Part shown: in pieces, positions 42,915 to 52,285 of the stretch
Layout of the letters: every line of letters starts with the position of its first letter
Numbering within the stretch: the stretch's first letter is position 1
NCBI GenBank assembly: GCA_020403425.1
Contig: JADBXR010000008.1
Span: 124,001 to 188,000 of the forward strand
Length of the DNA stretch: 64,000 nucleotides
Reading direction: 5' to 3'
DNA from: Chitinophagaceae bacterium
GTDB taxonomy: Bacteria; Bacteroidota; Bacteroidia; Chitinophagales; Chitinophagaceae
The notes under the pieces: generated by a model
Databases searched by the model: none
What the model saw: only the letters and a program-made list of their open reading frames with translations
Told to the model about the DNA's origin: nothing
Program-made: the position numbers and the translations under genes

Positions 42915-45900
42915 TTAATTCAACTGGATTCTTCTAATATTCCCTTTGATATCCCTGATATCAAGTCCACCGGCATTCAGCGGAACCTGCAGGAACCTGC
43001 CCGACTGTGACAGGAAAGACGCTCCATAATACAACTCCTGTTTTTGCTTTCTACCGTCTTTCAGAAAAATAGTGGCACTGATGTCAGCAGGCGTTACAGG
43101 GATCAGTTTTACCGACTGCTTTTGTTTGAACACGCGTAATGGGCCCCTGTTCTCACTGGCCGCTATCAGAGCCGTACCATCTTTACCACGCAACTGTACC
43201 AGTGCTTTCCCATTACCGGGTAGGAAGATGCCGCTTTGCAGTATCGACAAAGCCTTGAAATTCCCTTTGCCATCTCCTTTCAATACAAGGCCGTTGAGGG
43301 CATCGTACCGGCCTACAGAAACTTCGGTCCCATAGTCGTTACCATTGATCGCCACATCCAGATTCCCGTCACCATCAAAATCAGCCACCGATATGCCATT
43401 TAAGGCAGAGAACTGGGCCTGCTGCGGCAATTCGCTCATGGTGAAAGTTCCATTGCCGTCGTTTCGCAGGTACACCGACTGGAACGTGTTGGCTTCCACC
43501 CTTTGCGCCTGTTTGAATTGCTCAGCAGGGAATAGTTTATCCATCGTGGCTTCGGCATAGGTCTTGTAATTCTGGAAACGGGTACGCATACTGATCATCT
43601 GTTTCACAATGTCGTCACGGGTCTGCGCGGGAAACTCTTTCATCTCGCCTTTCTTATCCGGTAGGAATAAGGAAGGGAATGCATCATAACTGCCATTCTT
43701 ATCAAAATCTGCAGCCGTAATATGTACAGGGTATTTTTCGCTGGCACGGTAAAAGGAATTCCGTCCCATGTTCCCAATAATGTAATCGATATCGCCATCA
43801 TTGTCAAAGTCGCCCGGTGCAATCGTATTCCACCATCCGGTCTGTTTCTGTACGCCTGACCTGTCCGTAACATTGGAGAACACTCCCTTATTGTTTTTCA
43901 GGAAAGTGACCGGCATCCATTCTCCTGCCAGTATGAGATCGGACCAGCCATCGTTATCGAAATCAGTGAACAGCGCGTCACATACGAGGCCGATGTTCTC
44001 CAGTGGTTTTGCCACCTGGCTGGTGACATCTGTAAAACGAACCAGCCCGGGACGGGAATCGTTTCGGTAGATAAAACTGGAAACAGGCTTGGGGTAATTC
44101 CAGGGATCCACTCTTCCTGAAACAAAAATATCCAGATCGCCATCATGGTCGTAATCAATCGCCTTTACGCACATTTTACTGGTCATATTGGTCGGCAGGG
44201 CTTTCATGTCGATCGTATAATTGCCCTTTCCGTCATTCACATACAATTTGTCCTGGTAAACCAGGGTATTCCTTTCATTCTCGTAACCACCGCTGGCTAC
44301 ATACAGGTCCAGGTCTCCGTCACCATCCGCATCAAACAGGAGCATACCTTCCTCTTCCCATCGCTTGGTATTGATGTCGGCTCCAGGCAACAATGCTTTC
44401 TGCACAAATTTTCCATCCTGCTGCTGCAAGAAGAGTTGGCCGCTATACGAGAATGAGCCGCCTGTCACCATATCATCCAGCCCATTTCCATCCACATCCC
44501 CTACTGCCAGTGCCGGTCCGTATTCCGAGAATTTGTGTGGGATCAGTTTCTGGATATTGAAATCAACAAAGTCCTTTTCGGGATGTATATATCGGATATT
44601 CACCGCTGTGGTAACATCCGTAAACAAAGCTCCGGTCACAAACGATCCTCTGGTGAATTGATAGGTCTCCTGAGCGTCCTGGTAGTCCACAGAAAGCCGC
44701 TGATCCGCTTTCACATTTCGGAGCCGCTGCATCTTCCCATTTGGCCAGCGCACAATGAGCGAATCTATCAAGGTTGCTTTACCAAGTCCAAAATGTATAT
44801 TGACATCCACAGAAGATAAATAACCACGGTACGGTGTATGCTCCAGGAATTGTTTTTTACCGTTATCATAATACAACTCCAACCAGGTTCCCAGACCTCC
44901 TTTATTCAGGCTGTCGCCATGTAACTGTATCTGCAGGAAATGATTGGACTCTTTTTTGTCCTTTACCTGTTCCTGTGCATTGTTACGGTATAGTCCTGCT
45001 TCATCATTGATGTTGTTAACCACCATATCCAGGTCACCATCATTATCCAGGTCTGCATACACCCCTCCATTGGAAAAACTGGGCAGGTTTAATCCCCAGT
45101 CCTGGGTAACATTGGTAAAGTGGAGGTCCCCGTTGTTCCTAAATGCATAATTATGGATCTTGACCTCCGGTATCTGGGCAAGCAATTGTTTCTTAGTGGC
45201 AACCGCATAAGCTGTGTTCCTGAATGCCACAAAATCATGGTCGGTCACATCCTTGGGGAATCCATTGGTGATAATAATGTCGCGGTTACCATCATTATCG
45301 AAATCGGCCACCATCGGTGTCCAGCTCCAGTCTGTTTCTGCAATGCCTGCATAAAACGAGACATCACTGAAAATAGGGTCACCGACAGAATCGTTCTGCC
45401 CTACCCTGGGGCCCTGGTTCAGTTGCAACATGTTACGGACATACTGGTATTGATATCCGAAATAATCGCTGTTCTGATAGGTCTGATAACTGTTGGCATT
45501 CATCATCATCTTTTTCCGGTAGTTGTCTTCCGGATTCATATCCAGTGTGATCACATCACTCAGGCCATCGTTATTGATATCCACCACATCGTTGCCCATA
45601 GCATTTGCTGCCGTGTGTTTGAAATAGGTGTTCAACTGTTCGCTGAAAGTGCCATTGCGGTTATTGATCCACAACAGGTCATTCGACAGATAATCGTTAC
45701 TCACGTACATGTCTTTCCAGCCATCTTTATTGAAATCGGCAATGGTAACTGCATGACCGTATCCTTCCACCAGTATGCCTGCTTCTCTCGAAACATCCTT
45801 GTATACGGGATGTTTCAATGTGCTGTCCCAGTCGTTACGGAATAATTTATCCGTATTCTTATGGCTCCCATCTTTCAGAATGGGCCGGAAACGGTTGGGA

Positions 45901-46514
45901 TAATCATTCTTAACGATCTCATTGTTGACCATATACACATCCAGGTCTCCATCGTTATCATAATCGAAAAAAGCGGCCATGGTTCCGTGAGTGGTATCGG
46001 CAAGACCATATTCAGCAGCCAGATTTTTGAAATGAGGTATACCTTCCTTGTCGTTCCCCTGGTTCACATACAACAGATGCTCACGGAGTTTGGGGTCTTT
46101 CAGCAGAGTGGCACTCACATAAACATCCATCAGTCCGTCATTATTGATATCGACCACAGACACGCCCCTGCACCATTTTCCATCTCCATTCACGCCTGCT
46201 TTATCAGTAACATCCTCAAAAACGAAATCCCCTTTATTCAGATAGAGTTTATTCTGTACAAGGTTACCTGAAAAATACAGGTCAGGCAGACCATCTTTGT
46301 TAAAATCGCCGACACCAACGCCACCGCCATTGTATACGTTCTCAAAATCAAGCACATTCACAGAATCATTTTCCTGTATCCGGTTATTGAAATGAATCCC
46401 TGATCGATCTGCATCGATTTTTGTGAACAGCGGCTGGTTACGTTTGCAGGAGATCAGCAGAAAAGAGAAAAAGCAGAAAAGGAAAAATGGAAAATATTTT
46501 ACAGGATATTTCAT
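42915..46514 (-). CDS. Giant VCBS/FG-GAP lipoprotein with ASPIC-UnbV domain
   Basis: 1199-residue predicted outer-membrane lipoprotein (lipobox LLISC, Cys23). It consists of many FG-GAP/VCBS beta-propeller repeats with calcium-type loops such as 'DFNKDGLPDLYFSG', 'DIDNDG'-like 'DINNDGLMDVYVS', 'DFDNDGWSDLILAG' and 'DFDGDGNLDVAING'. An ASPIC/UnbV-type domain at about 540-615 ('QIQLHGDSLNKGGLGTWLEL', 'FGLGKATLIDSLIVRWPNG') splits the propeller repeats into two sets. Such CRTAC1-like proteins are often encoded with SusC/SusD pairs in Bacteroidota. It is separated from SusD by a terminator and is followed closely by the haloperoxidase-like gene. A ligand-binding or surface scaffold role is likely. 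Confidence 0.9.
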   Translation of the reverse strand: MKYPVKYFPFFLFCFFSFLLISCKRNQPLFTKIDADRSGIHFNNRIQENDSVNVLDFENVYNGGGVGVGDFNKDGLPDLYFSGNLVQNKLYLNKGDFVFEDVTDKAGVNGDGKWCRGVSVVDINNDGLMDVYVSATLLKDPKLREHLLYVNQGNDKEGIPHFKNLAAEYGLADTTHGTMAAFFDYDNDGDLDVYMVNNEIVKNDYPNRFRPILKDGSHKNTDKLFRNDWDSTLKHPVYKDVSREAGILVEGYGHAVTIADFNKDGWKDMYVSNDYLSNDLLWINNRNGTFSEQLNTYFKHTAANAMGNDVVDINNDGLSDVITLDMNPEDNYRKKMMMNANSYQTYQNSDYFGYQYQYVRNMLQLNQGPRVGQNDSVGDPIFSDVSFYAGIAETDWSWTPMVADFDNDGNRDIIITNGFPKDVTDHDFVAFRNTAYAVATKKQLLAQIPEVKIHNYAFRNNGDLHFTNVTQDWGLNLPSFSNGGVYADLDNDGDLDMVVNNINDEAGLYRNNAQEQVKDKKESNHFLQIQLHGDSLNKGGLGTWLELYYDNGKKQFLEHTPYRGYLSSVDVNIHFGLGKATLIDSLIVRWPNGKMQRLRNVKADQRLSVDYQDAQETYQFTRGSFVTGALFTDVTTAVNIRYIHPEKDFVDFNIQKLIPHKFSEYGPALAVGDVDGNGLDDMVTGGSFSYSGQLFLQQQDGKFVQKALLPGADINTKRWEEEGMLLFDADGDGDLDLYVASGGYENERNTLVYQDKLYVNDGKGNYTIDMKALPTNMTSKMCVKAIDYDHDGDLDIFVSGRVDPWNYPKPVSSFIYRNDSRPGLVRFTDVTSQVAKPLENIGLVCDALFTDFDNDGWSDLILAGEWMPVTFLKNNKGVFSNVTDRSGVQKQTGWWNTIAPGDFDNDGDIDYIIGNMGRNSFYRASEKYPVHITAADFDKNGSYDAFPSLFLPDKKGEMKEFPAQTRDDIVKQMISMRTRFQNYKTYAEATMDKLFPAEQFKQAQRVEANTFQSVYLRNDGNGTFTMSELPQQAQFSALNGISVADFDGDGNLDVAINGNDYGTEVSVGRYDALNGLVLKGDGKGNFKALSILQSGIFLPGNGKALVQLRGKDGTALIAASENRGPLRVFKQKQSVKLIPVTPADISATIFLKDGRKQKQELYYGASFLSQSGRFLQVPLNAGGLDIRDIKGNIRRIQLN

Positions 46515-46562
46515 TGGAAAGCAGGTTCTGGCAATAACAAAATAAGGAACTACAATATCCTT

Positions 46563-46601
46563 AAAAAAAATGAAAGAGGCAGTATTGGAACTGCCTCTTT
46601 C
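46563..46601 (-). terminator. Terminator after susD
   Basis: Perfect 12-bp stem GAAAGAGGCAGT/ACTGCCTCTTTC with a 6-base loop, followed on the minus strand by A and eight T. It ends the SusC-SusD transcript. Confidence 0.93.
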
Positions 46602-46632
46602 GCGAAATTTATATGATCAGAACAGTCACTGA

Positions 46633-48369
46633 TTAGTAGCCGGGATTCTGCTTCAAAGCACCCTTGCTCAGATCGATCTGCGACTGCGGGATCGGGAAGT
46701 ACTCATTCTTTCCTTTGGTGAATGTGGCACTGCTCAGATAAGTACGCTTGGCTTTTTCTTTGGCGATATAGGCATTCAGTTCTACATCCGCAGTACCATA
46801 ACGTACCAGGTCGAAGAAGCGGTGTCCTTCCATAGCCAGTTCGAGTTTTCTTTCAAAGCGTACAGCTTTGCGGCCGTAAGCCTGGTCTGGGAATACCAGG
46901 TATAAACCCACCTGATAGTTGGCAGCATTGGCACCACCTGGCTGTTTAACCCAGGTAGAAGGATTATCCTTCACCCTTGACCTTACCTGGTTAACCAGTA
47001 ATACGGCATTGGCCAGCGAACCTACTTCTACTTCACACTCAGCAGCCCATAACAGCACGTCTGCAAAGCGGATGAAAGTGTAGTTATTAGCGGTCACACC
47101 AGCAGTCCAGAATGAATTATCTGTCAATGCTCCAGCCTGGCGCTTGAAGTATACGTGTTTAATAGGTGCGTAAGGTCCACCATTGTTCTGGTCGCGGATC
47201 CAGTCGTTACCTGGGTGTAAGCCCCAATCCAGGTAAGGGATACCTCTTCTGCCGATGGTGAAATCCAAACGGGGATCAACCGGAGTAGTTACATCTGGAG
47301 TAAACGCCTGAGATGAAGTCAGTCCCTGGTCGTTCTTGAAATCAGTTGCATTCCAGGTATCCAGCAAAGGAAGGCCGGTAACGGGATCAACTTTGAAGGA
47401 GTTGGCCAGACTGATAGATGGCTGATAGAATCCGCAGCATCCGCCAGGACCACCATTGTAAGGGAAGTTCAACACATCTCCCCATCCACCGTTATCACCG
47501 CTTGAGTTATCATTCACAGATTGCTGGCAGGAGAATACGGCTTCAGCAGAGTTCTTTGTCTCAGCATTGAAGTTGTCGAAGAAATTAGGCATCAACGCAT
47601 ATTTCTTACCTGAAGTGGTAACACCATTGGCGATCACGTCTTTCAGAATCGGCAAAGCTGCCGTATAATCCTTCTTGAACATCAACGCTTTTGCTTTCAG
47701 TGCTTTGGCGGCCCATACATTGGCACGTCCTACAGAGCTCTGTGTAGCAGGCAGGTTAGCGATGGCATAATCCAGATCGGCCAGGATATTGGGCCAGATA
47801 TCTGTTGTATTGGACACATTGTAGTTACCCGCTGCATAAGTGATGGTCTCATCCACAAAAGGCACATTGTTCCACATTTTTTTGGCCTCCATGTGGTAAT
47901 GTGCACGCAGGAAACGTGTCTCAGCACCAATGCGCTTTTTGTCTGCATCGCTGATATCACTGGCAGAAGCCATCAGACGGAGCACGTCGTTACAACGCTG
48001 AACAGCATCGTACACAGCCTGCCATTTCTGGTTGAAATAACCATTGGATGCGGTTGGCGAATAGGTTTCAATAGGCACGATATCAGCCTGGTCACCGGGG
48101 TCGGATCCTTTGTAGGCATCATCAGAGGCCACACCGCCATATACCCAGTTGGAACCGGCACTCTGCCAGCCACCGCCGGCACCACCGTAGCCATCGAGCA
48201 TGGAATAGGCTCCGATCAGTACCCCTTCCACACCGGCTTTGTTGGCCAATGTGTTCTGGTCTAATGAGCCGATGGGCGATTTGTCGAGGAAGTTCTTGGA
48301 ACATGCGTAGAACAGCACCAACGAAGTGGTAACGCCTACCAGTAATATTTTGAATTTAGATTGTTTCAT
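46633..48369 (-). CDS. SusD/RagB-family nutrient-binding outer-membrane lipoprotein
   Basis: 578-residue lipoprotein (lipobox LFYAC, Cys23) that caps a SusC transporter and binds its substrate at the cell surface. N-terminal 'KNFLDKSPIGSLDQNTLANKAG' is the usual SusD opening; TPR-like helices with 'RFLRAHYHMEAKKMW' follow, then 'FIRFADVLLWAAECEVEVG' and the C-terminal 'ERKLELAMEGHRFFDLVRYG' and 'YFPIPQSQIDLS' typical of the family. It starts 33 bases after SusC on the same strand and ends at a strong terminator. The substrate is unknown; no glycoside hydrolase is in this unit. Confidence 0.95.
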   Translation of the reverse strand: MKQSKFKILLVGVTTSLVLFYACSKNFLDKSPIGSLDQNTLANKAGVEGVLIGAYSMLDGYGGAGGGWQSAGSNWVYGGVASDDAYKGSDPGDQADIVPIETYSPTASNGYFNQKWQAVYDAVQRCNDVLRLMASASDISDADKKRIGAETRFLRAHYHMEAKKMWNNVPFVDETITYAAGNYNVSNTTDIWPNILADLDYAIANLPATQSSVGRANVWAAKALKAKALMFKKDYTAALPILKDVIANGVTTSGKKYALMPNFFDNFNAETKNSAEAVFSCQQSVNDNSSGDNGGWGDVLNFPYNGGPGGCCGFYQPSISLANSFKVDPVTGLPLLDTWNATDFKNDQGLTSSQAFTPDVTTPVDPRLDFTIGRRGIPYLDWGLHPGNDWIRDQNNGGPYAPIKHVYFKRQAGALTDNSFWTAGVTANNYTFIRFADVLLWAAECEVEVGSLANAVLLVNQVRSRVKDNPSTWVKQPGGANAANYQVGLYLVFPDQAYGRKAVRFERKLELAMEGHRFFDLVRYGTADVELNAYIAKEKAKRTYLSSATFTKGKNEYFPIPQSQIDLSKGALKQNPGY

Positions 48370-48402
48370 ATTGCAATGTTTAAATACAATTAAATGGGTT
48401 AA

Positions 48403-51400
48403 TTAGAAGGTTACGTTTACGCCGAAGTTGAAATTTTTCTGGTTATTGGGATAGTTACCATAATCAATTCCAAAAGCTGCGTTAGAACCAGACAATTCAG
48501 GATCTAACCCTGTGTATTTTGTAATTGTAAATAAGTTAGCAGCCTGCACATAGAACCTGAGTTTTTCAATACCCCACTTCTTAGACAAGGAAGCTGGCAT
48601 ATTGTATCCCAGGATCATTGACTTACACCTCAGGTAAGAACCATTCTCCTTGTAATAAGAGTTAGGCACCTGGTTGGTACTGAAGCTGGCATCGTTCTCT
48701 GCGATAGGCACATTGGTGTTCGTACGGGTAGGCAGCCATGATTTGTTCAAAGCATCAATACTCTTGGCGCCCTGGAATGAAGGATAGAAATCAGTCCAGT
48801 AACGTACATAGTTAATAACATCGTTACCTACAGAAGCATACATGAAAGTTGAGAAATCCCAGTTCTTGTAGCTAACACTCAGGTTCAGACCCAGCGTGTA
48901 CTTAGGATTGGGGTTTCCAAAATAGGTCCTGTCGGCATCTGTGATCTTACCGTCACCATCTGTGTCCCTATATTTGAAACGACCTGGCTTGGCTCCATCC
49001 TGGGTAGGAGATTTTGACACATCCGCTGCATCCTGGAACAGACCTACCACTTCGTATCCATAGAAAGCACCGATGGGGTGACCTACTTCGTTCCTTACAA
49101 AGTCTCCGATACGAGATCCGCCGGCAGTGAAGTAGTTACCGGGAATATTCACGATGTTACTCTTATACGTAGTGAAGATGGCGCTGATATCGTATTTCCA
49201 GTCGCGGGAAGCTGTTCCATGATAGGTCAATGACGCATCCACACCTTTGTTCTGGATATCTCCAATGTTTACATTAGGCAAAGCGGCACCACCTACTGTG
49301 GCCGGGGCCTGGTCGGTGAACAACAGACCGTTGATCTTCTTCTCGTAGTACTCGATAGAGAAGTCCACTTTGTTCTTGAACAATTGCGCATCGATACCGA
49401 AGTTGGTCAGGATATCTTCCTCCCATCCTGTTTTGGGGTTACCGATACGGGTTGCGTAGAAACCTTGCACAGAACTGGTACTGGTACCGTTGATATCATA
49501 GAAAGAACCACCTGCACGGCTTCCGTACTGGCTGAAGGCGTTAGAAGGATCCACGTTGGCCTGGTTACCCATCTTACCCCAGCTTCCCCTGATCTTCAGA
49601 TCATCGATCCAGCTGATATTCTTCATGAAGTTCTCACGGGAGATCCTCCAACCTAATGCAAAAGAAGGGAAGACACCATAACGCTTCTCAGGTCCGAAAC
49701 GGGAAGAACCATCGCGACGAACCGTTACACCCAACAGGTATTTATCGTTATAGGCATAATCAACCTTGCCGAACAGAGAGAACAGAGAGTTCTGATAAGC
49801 ATAGCTATAGTTGGTAAATCCGGAAGAACCACCACTCAGTGTTCTATAGTTGGGATTATCGGTGAAGAAACCAAGGGCTCCACCACCTACACCGCGACCA
49901 TAGGCCTCAACAGCTTCCACACCAGCCAGCGCAGTCACTGCGTGTTTACCGGCAAATACATTGCTGTACTTAACAGTGTTGGTCCAGGTCCACTGCCTGT
50001 TATAACCAGCATTCTCGCTGAATGAGTTGGAACCATTGTTCTCTGCATTCTCATAGGTACGGAAGCCATAGTTATAATAGTAGAAGTTGCTCATGGTACC
50101 ACCAAAAGAGGTTCTGGCAGTGAAGTGATCAGCAAAGTCAACTTCCGCAAACATATTGCCCTGAATATCCCATGAGTTACCTTTATTATCGTTGGCCCTC
50201 ATACGCATGGCAACAGGGTTCTGGGCATTACCCAAACCTTTTGCTGCAGTACCTGCGAATCCGCCATTGATATCAAACACCGGGATGATCGGCTGCTGAC
50301 GGTAAGACATAGAGATCTCGTTACCCTCGCTCTGGTTTCCGATCTGTGGATTGTCCCTGTTAAAGATGTACAGGTTCTCTCCTACGCGGATATTCTTGTT
50401 GATATTATAGGTCGTATTAACACGGGCAGAATATCTTTTCAGGTAAGTACCCATCAAAGTACCCTGCTGGTTGAAATAGTTCAGAGAGAATAGGTAAGTG
50501 TTCTTTTCGTTACCACCACTGGCTGTTACCGTGTGGCTCTGGATGGAAGCCGGCCGGAAGATCTCATGGAACCAGTCAGTACCTACTTTATTGGCGGCAG
50601 TGATCTGGTAAATTCCTTTATTGAAATCTGAAACGTTGTATTTGGCCAGGTCGGCGGCGGAGATCGTACCAGTGATACCGGCTCCGCTGGGTCCGTTCAT
50701 GATATAATCAGGAATGATCGGTGTAGCCCCGCTACCATACTGAGGGTGCGTGGTAGGCTGACCGGAATTTTTCAAGGCCAACCAGGTCAGGTCTGCCATA
50801 CCCTGTGTACCCAGCAGGTTAAAGGCATTGCCGCTGGCAGGTCTTTGTGTACCGATATAAGCATCGTAGGTTACGGTGGCGCGGCCTGACTTACCTTTTT
50901 TGGTAGTCACCACAATTACACCGTTTGCACCCCGTACACCATAAATTGAAGCCGCACCGGCATCTTTCAATACCTGTATGGATTCGATCTCAGAAGCATT
51001 CAGGTTGGTCAAACTTCCCTGTACGCCATCCACGATCACCAGTGGATCTACATTACCGAAAGATGTGATACCGCGGATACGGATATTACTACCCGAACCA
51101 GGCTGACCGGAAGTGATCACATTCAGACCGGAAGCACGGCCCTGTAACATCTGTTCAGGACTACCGGCAGGAACCGCTTTCAGATCTTTTACGTTTACCA
51201 CGGAAACCGATCCTGTGATATCTTTTTTACGTTGGGCAGAATAACCTGTCACCAGAACCTCATTCAACTGACTGGTGGTCTCAACCAGTGCAAAGTTGAA
51301 TTCAGATTTACCAGATACAGGCTGTTCTACGGCTTCAAAGCCCACCACAGTGACAACCAATACCGCTTTAGCGCCGGCATTGATGGTGTACACCCCTTCA

Positions 51401-51585
51401 TTGTTGGTCAGGGAGATCACAGTGGTGCCCTTTACCTGTACGGTAGCACCCGCAATCGGCTGACCGTTTGCTTTGTTGGTAACTTTACCGGTTACAGCCT
51501 TCTGGGCAAATACATTGAAACTGAAAAAGACGAGAAACAACGCGAGGAGGTAACTCCGCACAAGCAGGTTAATTTTCGTTGGCAT
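48403..51585 (-). CDS. SusC/RagA-family TonB-dependent transporter
   Basis: 1060-residue outer-membrane transporter. After a signal peptide (ending FSFNVFA|Q) come a carboxypeptidase-D-like domain ('VTGKVTNKANGQPIAGATVQ'), a plug domain with the SusC signatures 'NVKDLKAVPAGSPEQMLQGR' and 'VDGVQGSLTNLNASEIESIQ' and 'IYGVRGANGVIVVTTKKGK', and a 22-strand barrel ending in F. It imports substrates captured by the adjacent SusD using TonB energy. An AT-rich 245-base region lies upstream; no adjacent sigma/anti-sigma pair is seen, so regulation is not evident. Substrate unknown. Confidence 0.96.
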   Translation of the reverse strand: MPTKINLLVRSYLLALFLVFFSFNVFAQKAVTGKVTNKANGQPIAGATVQVKGTTVISLTNNEGVYTINAGAKAVLVVTVVGFEAVEQPVSGKSEFNFALVETTSQLNEVLVTGYSAQRKKDITGSVSVVNVKDLKAVPAGSPEQMLQGRASGLNVITSGQPGSGSNIRIRGITSFGNVDPLVIVDGVQGSLTNLNASEIESIQVLKDAGAASIYGVRGANGVIVVTTKKGKSGRATVTYDAYIGTQRPASGNAFNLLGTQGMADLTWLALKNSGQPTTHPQYGSGATPIIPDYIMNGPSGAGITGTISAADLAKYNVSDFNKGIYQITAANKVGTDWFHEIFRPASIQSHTVTASGGNEKNTYLFSLNYFNQQGTLMGTYLKRYSARVNTTYNINKNIRVGENLYIFNRDNPQIGNQSEGNEISMSYRQQPIIPVFDINGGFAGTAAKGLGNAQNPVAMRMRANDNKGNSWDIQGNMFAEVDFADHFTARTSFGGTMSNFYYYNYGFRTYENAENNGSNSFSENAGYNRQWTWTNTVKYSNVFAGKHAVTALAGVEAVEAYGRGVGGGALGFFTDNPNYRTLSGGSSGFTNYSYAYQNSLFSLFGKVDYAYNDKYLLGVTVRRDGSSRFGPEKRYGVFPSFALGWRISRENFMKNISWIDDLKIRGSWGKMGNQANVDPSNAFSQYGSRAGGSFYDINGTSTSSVQGFYATRIGNPKTGWEEDILTNFGIDAQLFKNKVDFSIEYYEKKINGLLFTDQAPATVGGAALPNVNIGDIQNKGVDASLTYHGTASRDWKYDISAIFTTYKSNIVNIPGNYFTAGGSRIGDFVRNEVGHPIGAFYGYEVVGLFQDAADVSKSPTQDGAKPGRFKYRDTDGDGKITDADRTYFGNPNPKYTLGLNLSVSYKNWDFSTFMYASVGNDVINYVRYWTDFYPSFQGAKSIDALNKSWLPTRTNTNVPIAENDASFSTNQVPNSYYKENGSYLRCKSMILGYNMPASLSKKWGIEKLRFYVQAANLFTITKYTGLDPELSGSNAAFGIDYGNYPNNQKNFNFGVNVTF

Positions 51586-51791
51586 AGCAATTTGGGTTGT
51601 TTGTTAAAGGATTATAGCAATCTTGGATAAATTTATAACGATTTGTTAATGCCGCACTGTGTTTTTTTAACAATTTGTTGTATGATTTTATCAATTATAA
51701 TATGTATATTTTACACATAATAAAAAACTAACGAGTGTTTCTACCACTCAAAACTCAATAACAGCAAAGGTTTTCAGGAAACTTGCGTTTT
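51586..51791. other. AT-rich divergent region between susC and the DUF1573 gene
   Basis: About 200 bases rich in A and T that must carry the susC promoter. I found no TAnnTTTG match on the minus strand and no strong hairpin in it. Confidence 0.4.
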
Positions 51792-51823
51792 TTTGTACAT
51801 TCCTGCACGAATCTGCAACTTTG
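51792..51823 (+). promoter_or_regulatory. Promoter of the DUF1573 gene
   Basis: A -33-like TTTG (51792-51795) and a -7-like CAACTTTG (51816-51823, one mismatch to TAnnTTTG) are 20 bases apart, close to the Bacteroidota spacing. The ATG follows 7 bases after the box. Confidence 0.5.
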
Positions 51824-51830
51824 CAAAACG

Positions 51831-52283
51831 ATGAATTTTAAACACGTATTGGCAATATTTTTAATAACAATAGTGTCCGGATCCTGCGGTGATGAAGCTG
51901 CGGAGCATCCATCAAAAACACTTACAGAAACAGTTCCACCAATGCTATCCACCAGTGTCCACTGGATAGATACCAGCCTGAACCTGGGCAAAATACCGAT
52001 GGGAGATTCTGTAGTATTCCATTTCAGGTTCACCAATACAGGCACTTCCCCACTGATCCTTGGAAATATTTACACCGGTTGCAGTTGTACAACCGCTTCC
52101 CACAGAGGCACTGCGGTAGCCCCGGGCACGACAGACAGCATCAAAGTCGTCTTTGATACACGAAAATCCGTCACAGGATTTGTCAGCAAAACCATACAGG
52201 TCAAGGGAAACATAGCGTCAGGCAGCAGGGTGCTGCGCTATAGTGCGATGATCACCGGTCACAAAACGGTTACAGGATCCTGA
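51831..52283 (+). CDS. DUF1573 lipoprotein
   Basis: 150-residue lipoprotein (lipobox VSGSC, Cys19) from the ATG at 51831; the track start 16 codons upstream lies within the promoter. The domain at about 50-145 matches DUF1573, an Ig-like beta-sandwich: 'NLGKIPMGDSVVFHFRFTNTGTSPLILGNIYTGCSCTT' (quoted in part by its motifs GDSVVFHFRFTNTG and GCSCTT) with the diagnostic Cys-Ser-Cys. Function unknown; such proteins are common, often multicopy, in Bacteroidota. Converges with the symporter gene. Confidence 0.88.
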   Translation: MNFKHVLAIFLITIVSGSCGDEAAEHPSKTLTETVPPMLSTSVHWIDTSLNLGKIPMGDSVVFHFRFTNTGTSPLILGNIYTGCSCTTASHRGTAVAPGTTDSIKVVFDTRKSVTGFVSKTIQVKGNIASGSRVLRYSAMITGHKTVTGS

Positions 52284-52285
52284 TA

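Noticed and set aside
45120-45845. 241-residue plus-strand ORF opposite the VCBS gene
   Set aside because: Antisense to FG-GAP repeats; Ile/His/Val-rich translation is the reverse complement of the DxNxDG loops.
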